The notes under the pieces were generated by a model, which made no database searches, was not told the origin of the DNA, and worked only from the letters and a program-made list of their open reading frames with translations. A DNA stretch of 54,023 nt, from the NCBI GenBank assembly GCA_030065155.1, contig JASJDI010000005.1, positions 1-54,023 on the forward strand, in the 5' to 3' direction. The number at the start of each line of letters is the position of its first letter. Position 1 is the stretch's first letter. Source of the DNA: Xenococcaceae cyanobacterium MO_188.B29 (GTDB lineage Bacteria; Cyanobacteriota; Cyanobacteriia; Cyanobacteriales; Xenococcaceae). Shown here one piece after another: positions 44,586 through 53,442 of the stretch. The translations under genes and the position numbers were made by a program.

Positions 44586-44954
44586 TTAACTTAAGTTTGT
44601 ATTGCTATAATTTAGCAACCAATTGGCAGCAGTTGCCCGGCGAGTTTGTCTCGGACCAAATTCACCGATTTTATAACCTTTAAAACCCAACTTTTCTTTT
44701 AATAATTGTTTATTCTCTTTGGGAATAGAACGAGTAAGCTGAACCGTTGGCGGACGATTCTCAATAAAATCTGGGGGTTCAGGATACTTTTCTCTCCATT
44801 CTTCAGCAACATTACTGGTATCCCAACTTTGGTTAGCTTCGTCATAGCGATAGCCCAAATAATGCCACACTAAACGATTAACAGTAGCATCATCAATTTC
44901 TTCTTTGAGAATTGCCCAAATCGTATCTGTGTTTAAAGGGGGTAAGTTAGTCAT
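44586..44954 (-). CDS. DUF1823 family protein
   Basis: 122 residues from ATG 44954. The frame continues 11 codons upstream into a palindromic repeat, which is unlikely to be translated. Family blocks: PLNTDTIWAILKEEIDDATVNRLVWHYLGYRYD, YPEPPDFIENRPPTVQLTRSIPKENKQLLKEKLGFKGYKI, then GEFGPRQTRRATAANWLL. DUF1823 is restricted to cyanobacteria and plastid lineages; function is unknown. Confidence 0.88.
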   Translation of the reverse strand: MTNLPPLNTDTIWAILKEEIDDATVNRLVWHYLGYRYDEANQSWDTSNVAEEWREKYPEPPDFIENRPPTVQLTRSIPKENKQLLKEKLGFKGYKIGEFGPRQTRRATAANWLLNYSNTNLS

Positions 44955-44961
44955 AAGGTAG

Positions 44962-44981
44962 GGGCGAACGGCCGTTCGCCC
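44962..44981. repeat. perfect 20-bp palindrome upstream of the DUF1823 gene
   Basis: GGGCGAACGG followed by its exact complement, with GTAGG / CGTAC borders. It begins eight bases from the start codon, in the expected ribosome-binding region. Similar GGGCGA...TCGCCC units occur at 32280. Confidence 0.85.
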
Positions 44982-45043
44982 GTACATTTAATTCAGAACA
45001 GACAAAATATATCTATACTCTTAGATTACTATTTAGTTGGCAT

Positions 45044-45514
45044 TTATTCTTGGTTAGCTTGGCTAATTTTTATTTTGTCTGTTCCTCTCCGCCATACCCG
45101 TGTTGGTGTTTCTATATCAATAGTTTGAAAACCAAAACGTTGATAAAAATCTTTTAACCCACTACCGTCAGTAAGTGTTACAGAAACATAGTTAGAATTT
45201 TGTAGATAAGCCAAAACTCCTGTCATGCATCTTGTAGCAATACCTTGACGACGATAATTTGGATGGGTGATAACATCTAAAACTTGAGCAATATAAGGAT
45301 CGCCACATACCCTTGCAAATCCTACTAGTTGCTTATTCTGAGTACAAGCTGATATATAGTAATGACTTACTCTAATCATTTCCTCTGTCTCAATTTCCGT
45401 TCGACGGTTATGCAAATCCCATCCAATTATTCGATATAAGTTATTGAGTTGAATAATATCAATCTCTCCGTTTTCAGTAAAAATAATGTTAGATAAATAG
45501 GTCTTCTCTTTCAT
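45044..45514 (-). CDS. GNAT acetyltransferase
   Basis: 156 residues from ATG 45514; a TTG seven codons upstream is possible. Compact GNAT fold: HYYISACTQNKQLVGFARVCGD, acetyl-CoA motif HPNYRRQGIATRCM and a final LKDFYQRFGFQTI segment. It resembles plastid/cyanobacterial GNATs of the melatonin/serotonin acetyltransferase-like group, but the substrate is not determinable. It lies upstream of DUF1823 on the same strand with a 90-base gap and may be co-transcribed. Confidence 0.85.
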   Translation of the reverse strand: MKEKTYLSNIIFTENGEIDIIQLNNLYRIIGWDLHNRRTEIETEEMIRVSHYYISACTQNKQLVGFARVCGDPYIAQVLDVITHPNYRRQGIATRCMTGVLAYLQNSNYVSVTLTDGSGLKDFYQRFGFQTIDIETPTRVWRRGTDKIKISQANQE

Positions 45515-45614
45515 GATTTTTGGTTCAATGAACAAGAGATTTTTCTCTATACTTTCAAAAAACTGAGCAAGATTATTAAACTATAGAATTAGATTGCTCA
45601 ATATTTTGCTCGCT

Positions 45615-47681
45615 ATGTCTTCTCAATCCTTAACTTATCCCCACACCCATCAAGATAACCAAATCGATCGCTATCATGGTATTGAAATAAAAGACCCCTA
45701 TCGCTGGCTGGAAAATCCTGACTCGGAGGAAACTAAAGCTTGGGTTACAGCACAAAATGAAGTGACATTTGGCTATTTAGAGCAAATCCCTGGTAGAGAC
45801 AAAATCAAACAGAGAATTACGCAACTATGGGATTATGAAAAGTTTGGTATTCCTTTTAAGAGGGGCGATCGATATTTCTATTTTAAAAATGATGGTCTGC
45901 AAAATCAAAGTGTTCTTTATACTCTAGACTCTTTGGATGATGAACCAAAGATATTGTTAGATCCAAATACTTTATCTGAAGATGGCACAGTTGCTTTGTC
46001 TGGTTTATCTATTAGTGACGATGGTAAGTTAATGGCTTATGGTTTATCTACTGCTGGTTCAGATTGGATTGAATATAAAGTTAGAGAAGTAGAAACAGGC
46101 AAAGACACAGAAGATATTATTAAATGGATTAAGTTTTCTGGAGTATCCTGGCGAAAAGATAATCAAGGTTTCTTTTACAGTCGCTACGACGAACCCAATG
46201 AACAAACAAAACTAGAAGATATTAATTACTATCAAAAACTCTATTATCATCGCTTGGGAGCTTCTCAATCAGAAGATACTTTAATTTATCATCGTCCTGA
46301 CCAAAAAGAATGGGGATTTAGTGGAAATGTAACTGAAGATGGACGCTATTTAATTATTAGTGTTTGGCGAGGCACAGACCCCAAAAATTTAGTTTTTTAT
46401 CAAGATTTACACGAGCCTGAAGCAAAAGTTACCGAATTAATTAGCGAATTTGAAGCAGACTATAGTTTTATCGATAATGATGGCTCTATCTTTTGGTTTC
46501 AGACCGATTTAGATGCACCTCGTAGAAGAGTAATTGCGATCGATATTAATAATCCCAGTCAAAACAATTGGCAAGAAATTATTCCTGAGGTAGAAGAACC
46601 ATTAAAAGGGATCGGGTTAATTAATAATCAATTTATCGCTAATTACCTCAAAGATGCGCGATCGCAAATTAAGATATTTAATCTTGATGGTACTTTTGTC
46701 CGTGAAGTTACTTTGCCAGAAATAGGTTCTGCTGGTGGATTTGGGGGGAAAAGATACGATACTGAAACTTTTTATACTTTTACTAGTTTTACTTTTCCTC
46801 CTACTATCTATCGCTACGATATGACCACAGGAGAAAGCATTCTTTTTCGTCAACCAAAAGTTGATTTTAATCCCGAAGATTATCAAACCAAGCAAGTCTT
46901 TTATCCTAGTAAAGATGGGACAAAAATTCCCATGTTTATTACTCATAAAAAGGGATTGAAACTAGACGGGAATAATCCTACTTATCTCTATGCTTATGGT
47001 GGTTTTAATGTCTCGATTACCCCTAGTTTTTCTATTAGTAATCTAGTTTGGATGGAAATGGGAGGAATATATGCAACTCCTAATCTGCGTGGTGGTGGTG
47101 AATATGGAGAAGAATGGCATCAAGCAGGCATGAAAGCCAGTAAACAGAATGTCTTTGATGATTTTATTGCTGCTGCTGAGTGGTTAATAGACAATAAATA
47201 TACTTCTACAGATAAACTGGCGATCGCTGGTGGAAGTAACGGTGGTTTGCTAGTTGGTGCTTGTATGACTCAACGCCCCGATTTATTTGCAGCAGCTTTA
47301 CCCGCAGTAGCTGTGATGGATATGCTGCGCTTTCACAAGTTTACTATTGGTTGGGCGTGGTGTGCGGAATATGGTAGTCCCGATAACGAAGAGGAATTTA
47401 AGACACTATTGTCCTATTCCCCCTTACATAATCTCACTAAAGGGAAAAAATATCCAGCCACTTTAATTACTACTGCCGATCATGACGATCGCGTTGTACC
47501 GGCACACAGTTTTAAGTTTGCTGCTGCCTTACAAGAAGCCCATGGGGGAGAAAATCCAGTTTTAATTAGGATAGAAACTAAAGCAGGACATGGTGCAGGG
47601 AAACCAACCACCAAAGTAATTGCAGAAATTGCCGATAAATGGTCTTTCCTAGTAGATGTTCTTAGTTTAGATTTACCTTAG
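45615..47681 (+). CDS. prolyl oligopeptidase
   Basis: 688 residues from ATG 45615; the frame is open to a TTG at 45594. MEROPS S9A. It cleaves short peptides after proline. An N-terminal helix (YRWLENPDSEETKAWVTAQN) leads into a seven-bladed propeller and then the hydrolase domain. Triad: Ser541 in GGSNGGLL, Asp in HDDRVVP (624/625), His659 in KAGHGAGKP. No signal peptide, so it is cytoplasmic like the family norm. It is monocistronic. Confidence 0.95.
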   Translation: MSSQSLTYPHTHQDNQIDRYHGIEIKDPYRWLENPDSEETKAWVTAQNEVTFGYLEQIPGRDKIKQRITQLWDYEKFGIPFKRGDRYFYFKNDGLQNQSVLYTLDSLDDEPKILLDPNTLSEDGTVALSGLSISDDGKLMAYGLSTAGSDWIEYKVREVETGKDTEDIIKWIKFSGVSWRKDNQGFFYSRYDEPNEQTKLEDINYYQKLYYHRLGASQSEDTLIYHRPDQKEWGFSGNVTEDGRYLIISVWRGTDPKNLVFYQDLHEPEAKVTELISEFEADYSFIDNDGSIFWFQTDLDAPRRRVIAIDINNPSQNNWQEIIPEVEEPLKGIGLINNQFIANYLKDARSQIKIFNLDGTFVREVTLPEIGSAGGFGGKRYDTETFYTFTSFTFPPTIYRYDMTTGESILFRQPKVDFNPEDYQTKQVFYPSKDGTKIPMFITHKKGLKLDGNNPTYLYAYGGFNVSITPSFSISNLVWMEMGGIYATPNLRGGGEYGEEWHQAGMKASKQNVFDDFIAAAEWLIDNKYTSTDKLAIAGGSNGGLLVGACMTQRPDLFAAALPAVAVMDMLRFHKFTIGWAWCAEYGSPDNEEEFKTLLSYSPLHNLTKGKKYPATLITTADHDDRVVPAHSFKFAAALQEAHGGENPVLIRIETKAGHGAGKPTTKVIAEIADKWSFLVDVLSLDLP

Positions 47682-47729
47682 TATCGCAGCAAGCATTTTC
47701 TCTTTTTTTCCTAATTCACATCAGACGTA

Positions 47730-48419
47730 CTATGGCTCAAAACGATAGCCAAGACCATATACAGTTTCAATTAAGCGATCGCAGCCAATGGAAGTTAATT
47801 TCCGTCTTAGCAGTCTTACCTGGGCAGCTACGACATTACTCATTGGCTCTTCTTCTAATGACCAAATTTGAGCTAATAATTGTTCGGTAGTAACAATTTG
47901 TTTTGGATGTCGCATGAAGTATTCTAAAAATTGAAATTCTTTGGCTGTCAAAGAAACAGACTGTTTTAGCACTCCTGCTTCATTGAGCCAGACAGAGTTA
48001 GTGGTATAGTCTAGAGAAATATTGCCCACTTGTAGTTGTTGAGATTGCAGTTGAGGCGATCGCCTTTGTAATGCCCGCAATCTCGCTAATAATTCAGACA
48101 TGCCAAAAGGTTTAACCAGATAGTCATCTGCACCAGCATCTAAACCGATTACTTTATCTTCCATGGTGTCTTTAGCAGTTAACATCAGCACAGGAAGAGG
48201 ATTATTCTGTTGGCGGAGAAGTTTTAATAATTCTAATCCCGATCGTCCAGGTAATAACCAATCAAAGACACCTAAAGTATATTGTGTCCAACTATTGTCT
48301 AAGTATTCCCAAGCTTCATTGCCGTCTTCTGCCCAATCTACAATATAAGATTGTCGAACAAGAGTACTCTTGATAGCACAACCCAAATCTTTTTCATCTT
48401 CTACCAATATGATTCGCAT
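47730..48419 (-). CDS. OmpR-family response regulator, RppA-like
   Basis: 229 residues: receiver (phospho-acceptor Asp53 in VFDWLLPGRSG, Lys103 in YLVKPFG) and a winged-helix DNA-binding domain (about 130-228, SLTAKEFQFLEYFMRHPKQ, YGLGYRFE). Its opening MRIILVEDEKDLGCAIKSTL and DWLLPG motif recall Synechocystis RppA, a redox/nickel regulator, but that is only a resemblance. No cognate kinase is adjacent. A close relative lies at 50104-50778. Confidence 0.92.
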   Translation of the reverse strand: MRIILVEDEKDLGCAIKSTLVRQSYIVDWAEDGNEAWEYLDNSWTQYTLGVFDWLLPGRSGLELLKLLRQQNNPLPVLMLTAKDTMEDKVIGLDAGADDYLVKPFGMSELLARLRALQRRSPQLQSQQLQVGNISLDYTTNSVWLNEAGVLKQSVSLTAKEFQFLEYFMRHPKQIVTTEQLLAQIWSLEEEPMSNVVAAQVRLLRRKLTSIGCDRLIETVYGLGYRFEP

Positions 48420-48804
48420 ATCACCAACCAGATTGCTTATCTTCTAAGGTAGTTTAAATTAAAGCGTAAAATCTACAATTTTGAGCACTGACGGAAAAAG
48501 ACGCGGAGACATGGGGAAGGAAGGCACGGAGAAAGATTTGTAGCAATAATTGGGGCAATAGGTATTACATAATCAAAGCATTATTGACGTAGGAATCATC
48601 AGACATTCCTGTTGCCTAAAGGCTAATTGCTCCAGATTAAGTAGATTCTCGATGGTGAAAACCATGTTTTCTACCTAATATTGTTTTGAAGTACAAATTG
48701 TTATATCTTCAAGTAGCTTAATGCGTTTACCTGCTTGGGTAATGATTTCATCCTGATTTCATATTTAGGATTGAAAATCGAATAATTAATATAATGCACT
48801 ACCT
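48420..48804. other. gap between divergent genes
   Basis: Contains a GACGCGGAGACATGGGGAAG stretch of the kind dispersed in cyanobacterial spacers (48498-48517) and a GATGGTGAAAACCATG small hairpin (48651-48666). No gene, and no riboswitch recognised, ahead of the QueC-like ORF. Confidence 0.4.
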
Positions 48805-50046
48805 ATGAGAATTGAGAATTTTAGAAAAGAAACCAAAGATAATCTAGTTAGAATTACAGCGACGATGATTTGGGAAGACCGAGACAGACCATCGGAAGAC
48901 CTCTATTATGAGACTACAGCAGAATATGGCGATGATCTTTTTTGTAATCCCAACACTTTTTTGTTAGCTGGCACTCTCCCTGCCATGCGCTATGGAGAAA
49001 AGAGAATTACCCTCGATGCACCTATTTGTCCTGAATTAAAAGATGGTTTAACCACCATCATGCACTACTTAATTAATTGGCATGGAGGCGATCGTCGCGT
49101 AATTCCCATTGAAGCTCCTCTCCAGTCTAAGTCTATGTTCCCCGCAAAGCCTTTCAGAGCAGGATGTTTATTCTCTGGTGGTATTGATGCTTTAGCTCTA
49201 CTCCGAGATAACCATCTTAATTTTGCTCCCGAACATCCCCGTTACATTAAAGATGGAATCTTAGTCTATGGCGTGCTGAATGGAGAAGATGAATTTGACC
49301 CCAGTTTTCATAATGTTATTAATGCTATCTCAAAGATGGCTCAAGATGCAGGGATTAACTTAATTCAAGTTAATACTAATACCAACGCTCATTTAAGAGA
49401 TTTAGACCCAGACTATCGTTTCTGGAGATTTGAATATCTTGGTTCTTTCCTAGCAGCAGTTGCCCATGCTTTTGCTCCCAGACTAACCACGGTTTCCATT
49501 GGTTCTACTTATGATATTGCTCATTTAGAACCTTGGGGTTCTCATCCTCTGATTGACCCTTTATACAGCAATACAGATTTACAAATTCGTCATGAAAATG
49601 CAGCGTTGTCTCGGCTAGAGAAAACAAAATTAGTCGGAGAATGGGATGTAGCTTTAAAGCACCTGCGAGTCTGTAATGAGAAAGAGAGCTACAGTGAGGG
49701 AAACTATAACTGTGGTAAGTGTGAAAAGTGTGTCTGCACCATGACGGCTTTGGTAGCTTTGGGTATATTGGAACAAACAGCTACTTTTAGAGAGACAGAT
49801 GTTTCTAAAAAATTATTACTGGATACTTGTTATCTGACCCATGCTTATCAAGAATACTGTTATCGTGAGTTGATCGAACCATTGAGAAAAATAGGTCGGG
49901 ATGATTTGGTAGAAGCAGTGCAACACGTAATTATCAGATATCATGAAAAAGATTTTAAGGGCTTGATTAAAAGATTAGATCGCGCTTTTTTTAACGGTAA
50001 TTTATTGAGTTATGTCAGAGCGAAAAAAAGTAGTGTCAAGAATTAA
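48805..50046 (+). CDS. QueC-like PP-loop ATP-pyrophosphatase family protein
   Basis: 413 residues. An N-terminal domain of about 115 residues (ordered strands, unknown) is followed by an adenine-nucleotide alpha hydrolase core with the PP-loop CLFSGGIDALALL (121-133). A HPLIDPLYS block resembles QueC's substrate/metal region. A zinc-type cluster C290-x12-C303-GK-C306-EK-C309 matches the layout of QueC (7-cyano-7-deazaguanine synthase), with a longer first spacing. The extra N-terminal domain and 100-residue helical tail are not part of QueC. Related proteins occur in deazaguanine-like DNA modification and in defence systems (QatC, CBASS Cap9), but none of those partners is here. Activity unknown. 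Confidence 0.75.
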   Translation: MRIENFRKETKDNLVRITATMIWEDRDRPSEDLYYETTAEYGDDLFCNPNTFLLAGTLPAMRYGEKRITLDAPICPELKDGLTTIMHYLINWHGGDRRVIPIEAPLQSKSMFPAKPFRAGCLFSGGIDALALLRDNHLNFAPEHPRYIKDGILVYGVLNGEDEFDPSFHNVINAISKMAQDAGINLIQVNTNTNAHLRDLDPDYRFWRFEYLGSFLAAVAHAFAPRLTTVSIGSTYDIAHLEPWGSHPLIDPLYSNTDLQIRHENAALSRLEKTKLVGEWDVALKHLRVCNEKESYSEGNYNCGKCEKCVCTMTALVALGILEQTATFRETDVSKKLLLDTCYLTHAYQEYCYRELIEPLRKIGRDDLVEAVQHVIIRYHEKDFKGLIKRLDRAFFNGNLLSYVRAKKSSVKN

Positions 50047-50052
50047 ATTGAT

Positions 50053-50072
50053 TGCTAATGACTAATGACTAA
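50053..50072. repeat. STRR array (GCTAATG/ACTAATG)
   Basis: Three tandem units in the 57-base gap between the QueC-like gene and the convergent regulator. Confidence 0.5.
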
Positions 50073-50103
50073 TAATCATTGGTATCTTTAAGTATTATTC
50101 TAA

Positions 50104-50778
50104 TTATTCTCGAACATCCAAACGATAGCCCATTCCGTAAACTGTTTCCAACCATCCTTTTGCGCCGACGGCTTCTAACCTTTGTCGTAATCTTCTGACT
50201 AAAGTAGTGACAGCATTACTTTCTGGTTCACTTCCCCAACTCCAAAGTGCCTGTTCAATTTGATCGCGGGATAACACTTGTTGTGGATGACGCAACAAAT
50301 ATTCCATTAATTGAAATTCCCTTACTGAAAGTTGAATTTTCTCTTCCCCTCGCTCTAAGTTTAGATTAGTTAAATCTAGTCGTAAATCGGCTAGATTTAG
50401 GGTATCTCCTTGCCATAAAGGCGATCGCCTGCCTAAAGCTCTAACTCTTGCTAGTAATTCTAAAACGTCTACAGGTTTGACAATATAGTCATCTGCACCC
50501 GCATCTAAGCCATTAACTTTATCAGTGGTAGTGTCTTTAGCTGTTAGCATCAATACTGGTGCAGTATTACCCAAATTACGATATTCACGACAAAGATCGA
50601 TACCACTAGCTTTAGGTAACATCCAGTCTAAAATCAACAGATCGTAATCTTTTTCCTTCATTAGCCATAATGCCGTTTCGCCATCTTCTACTCCATCAAC
50701 TATATGTCCTACTTGAGATAATGCTACCTGTAAGGGTTCTAATTGGGCTGGGTCATCCTCGACTAAAAGAATTAACAT
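50104..50778 (-). CDS. OmpR-family response regulator, ManR-like
   Basis: 224 residues: receiver with Asp51 in LILDWMLPKASG and Lys in YIVKPVD, plus a winged-helix domain (SVREFQLMEYLLRHPQQVLSRDQIEQALW, TLVRRLRQRL, YGMGYRL). The segments LVEDDPAQLEPLQ and WSWGSEPESNAVTTLVRRLRQRL resemble the cyanobacterial Mn regulator ManR, but this is from memory and not proven. The upstream region contains paired TTGCTCTA sites that could be its own operator. Confidence 0.92.
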   Translation of the reverse strand: MLILLVEDDPAQLEPLQVALSQVGHIVDGVEDGETALWLMKEKDYDLLILDWMLPKASGIDLCREYRNLGNTAPVLMLTAKDTTTDKVNGLDAGADDYIVKPVDVLELLARVRALGRRSPLWQGDTLNLADLRLDLTNLNLERGEEKIQLSVREFQLMEYLLRHPQQVLSRDQIEQALWSWGSEPESNAVTTLVRRLRQRLEAVGAKGWLETVYGMGYRLDVRE

Positions 50779-50779
50779 T

Positions 50780-50824
50780 TTGCTCTATACTATTTATAGC
50801 ATTGCTCTAATTATCTTAGAGCAA
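50780..50824. promoter_or_regulatory. direct and inverted TTGCTCTA sites
   Basis: TTGCTCTA occurs at 50780-50787 and again 22 bases later at 50802-50809. The second is the left arm of a perfect 9-bp palindrome TTGCTCTAA / TTAGAGCAA (50802-50824, 5-base centre). It lies immediately upstream of the regulator's start and about 80 bases before the integrase. Two-turn spacing is typical for OmpR-type operators. Confidence 0.45.
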
Positions 50825-50899
50825 ATAAGTAAGTAAAAAGTAAGGAATGAATAAAAAAAAATAATTTCCGAGCAATTACCAAGCGATGGTAGTTTTAGG

Positions 50900-52306
50900 A
50901 TGCATAAATATCTTGATGAAGCTAATATCAGACTGAGTAAGCTAGGCAAACACGGAAAACGCTGTAAACTAAAGCGCACTGGTAGCACTGTTTCCTTGCA
51001 GTTTAATTTTGGCGGTCAAAAACAAAAGGGGTCAGGTTGTTCATTTTCTAGAGACGGAATAAGAGAAGCTGAAAAAATAGCTACTTTGGTTACTAATCAA
51101 CTTGTGGCAAGTCAGTATTCAGATGAATGGCTAAATAGCCTACTGGGTAGAAATAAGCCCGCAGAGCCAGAAAAACAGCTAACTTGTGCAGAAATGATAG
51201 CTAAGTATAAAGAATACTGGTTTAGAGAAAATAAAAAACTAAAAGCCCCTGATAGAAGTTGGTACAAAAGGTTTCGCTATGTGGAAGAAGTCTTCTGTGT
51301 TAACAGTAATGCTATTGTTAGCGAAAAAATAATCAGACAAGTAATTGAAAAAACACAAAAAGACACATGTACGAGAACTTATACCCTGCAAACACTAAGA
51401 TTATTGCTAGAGTATTTTTCTGTATCGAGTTTTGATAGACTGATTGACCAGTTTGCCAAAAAAAATAAACCAATACCAAAAGGAAAATACGTTCCTAACG
51501 ATAGTGAAATAATGTCGGTATACAATTTAGGATTTCAACCTAAATTATCTTGCCCTAAAAAGTATCTCGAGGTTTATAGTCAATGGCAATTCGTATATGG
51601 CTTACTAGCTGTTTATGGGCTAAGGATACACGAAGCTTGGAGTATAGCTAACTGGGATAAACCAGTGATATTAAAAGATGGTGATTGGGTAGAAGTAGGG
51701 CTAGATGTAGATGACAAAACAGGCGAGGATAACCTTATTGATAGATGTAGAAGCAAAGGCGGTATCGTTCCCGCTATTATCGACCCAAATAATACTAGAC
51801 ATGTTTTAGCCATTAAACACGATACTAAAACAGGCTTTAGAATGGCTATACCTTTATCACCTAAAAATCACAATTGGCTAGAAGAGTTTAAATTAATTGG
51901 CAAATCAAACTTACCCTATTTTGAGAGTCCGCTAGGGTATAACTCTGATAGTACAGGTAGCTATAACTGCACTGTTGCTACCTGTAGGTGGTTTTTAAGA
52001 CACAAATATGGCTTTACGCCACATGCTTTGCGTCATGCTTATAATCACAGAGCGCACCAACAGGGATTCAACCCTATAGAAATAGCAGATAGCTTAGGTC
52101 ACAGCATTGCTATAAACCAGGGAACTTATCTTAAATCAAGAAGTGTTAACAGAAAAATTGAAATGGCGAATAAAACCACCGACAAAGCAAAAAATATACA
52201 ATCTGAAAATGAAAAACTGAAAGCTGAAATTGAATATTTAAAGACTGAGAATGAAAGATTAAAAACAGAACTAAAAATGTACAAAATGCTTGAGAGTAAA
52301 AACTAA
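50900..52306 (+). CDS. tyrosine-type site-specific recombinase with C-terminal coiled coil
   Basis: 468 residues. An N-terminal arm-type DNA-binding region (about 1-90, GSTVSLQFNFGGQKQKGSGCSF) is followed by a core-binding domain (about 95-190) and a catalytic domain with all six residues in place: Arg242 (YGLRIHEA), Lys308 or 310, His375 and Arg378 (HALRH), His401 (LGHS), Tyr410 (GTYL). An unusual tail (433-465) is a leucine-zipper-like coiled coil (ENEKLKAEIEYLKTENERLK). The architecture resembles the XisA/XisC excisase group of heterocystous cyanobacteria more than phage integrases. No excisionase or cargo is seen next to it. Confidence 0.85.
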   Translation: MHKYLDEANIRLSKLGKHGKRCKLKRTGSTVSLQFNFGGQKQKGSGCSFSRDGIREAEKIATLVTNQLVASQYSDEWLNSLLGRNKPAEPEKQLTCAEMIAKYKEYWFRENKKLKAPDRSWYKRFRYVEEVFCVNSNAIVSEKIIRQVIEKTQKDTCTRTYTLQTLRLLLEYFSVSSFDRLIDQFAKKNKPIPKGKYVPNDSEIMSVYNLGFQPKLSCPKKYLEVYSQWQFVYGLLAVYGLRIHEAWSIANWDKPVILKDGDWVEVGLDVDDKTGEDNLIDRCRSKGGIVPAIIDPNNTRHVLAIKHDTKTGFRMAIPLSPKNHNWLEEFKLIGKSNLPYFESPLGYNSDSTGSYNCTVATCRWFLRHKYGFTPHALRHAYNHRAHQQGFNPIEIADSLGHSIAINQGTYLKSRSVNRKIEMANKTTDKAKNIQSENEKLKAEIEYLKTENERLKTELKMYKMLESKN

Positions 52307-52332
52307 CTAACAACTAAATAAATCAAGAAAAT

Positions 52333-52370
52333 ACTAGTAGGGGAAAATCTAAAAATCTACTAGTTTTTTT
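52333..52370 (+). terminator. intrinsic terminator of the recombinase
   Basis: Arms ACTAGTAG (52333-52340) and CTACTAGT (52357-52364) pair perfectly over a 16-base loop, followed by six T. It closes the recombinase transcript. Confidence 0.85.
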
Positions 52371-52565
52371 AGTAGTTAATGATAAATTACCAGGTTTGGT
52401 TAAGCGTAGAGCAGAAGAAAGAGAATTATTTCTTAGTTAGTCTCCATCTCTGGTAAATCTGACCAGTCGACCATTACTCCAGAAAAATTTGAATTACCGT
52501 TTGAAGGCAAGTTGTCATCAGAAAACCGATGGGTAATTATGGCAGAATTAATACCTTGGTCAGAA

Positions 52566-52608
52566 CTCGCGCGTTCCTTAGCGGAGGAAACCTCCGCAGG
52601 TTCGCTCG
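52566..52608. repeat. 43-bp two-stem hairpin inserted in the transposase (family copy C)
   Basis: Inner stem GCGGAGG/CCTCCGC with AAA loop (52581-52597), internal CCT/AGG, 9-base and 5-base loop sides, and a partly paired outer stem: the design of copies A and B. It splits the transposase between PWSE and QFEEEYA. Short CTCG occurs at both ends (52566-52569, 52605-52608). Confidence 0.85.
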
Positions 52609-53442
52609 TCAATTTGAAGAGGAATACGCGCAAAATTTTTCAGAAAAAATGGGTGCAATAGCCAAGCCATTTAGAATGGCATTGGCTGCATTAATTATTA
52701 AAGAAAAATTAGGAACTTCCGATAGAGAAACTATAGAACAAATCAAAGAAAACCCATATCTACAGTATTTCCTAGGGATGTCATCCTATAGTAATACTGC
52801 GCCCTTTGCTCCATCAATGATGGTTTATTTTAGAGAAAGAATAGGGATGGATATGGTCAAAGAAATTAATCAAAAAATGGTGAAAGATTTCACTAAAAAA
52901 AACGAAGAATCAGCAAAAAAAACGAATCAGGTCAAGGAGAAGAAATAAAAAACAAAGGAAAGTTAATATTTGATGCTACTTGCGCACCTGGGGATATAAG
53001 TTATCCCCATGACTTGAAAATATTAAATGAAGCCAGAAGACAAATAGAGAAAATCTTAGATTCTCTCTATAAAGGTTGTCAAACAAAGGGAGTAAAAAAG
53101 CCAAGAACTTATAGAAAGAAAGCTAGAAAAGATTATTTAAAAGTAGCCAAAAAACGTCGTCCATTATGTTTTCTTAGATAATTTAAGTTGGGATAACTTT
53201 AATGAATCGGGGGACTTTCAAGACCAAATAGAAGCTTAGAAAAAATTCACGGGATACTATCCATCTTCAGTTCATGTAGATAAAATTTATCGAACCTTAG
53301 CTAATCGAGTATTTTGTCAAGAAAGAGGTATTAGAATTAGTGGTCCACCATTAGGAAGACCAGCTAAAAATGTTAGTAAAGAAATAAAAAAACAAGCTCA
53401 AGACGATGAAAGATTTCGTAATGCTATTGAAGGAAAATTCGG

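Noticed and set aside
48420..48804. preQ1 riboswitch ahead of the QueC-like gene
   Set aside because: I could not find the compact H-type pseudoknot pattern of preQ1 aptamers in this leader.
50047..50899. tRNA attachment site for the recombinase
   Set aside because: No tRNA-like T-loop or cloverleaf is visible near the recombinase.
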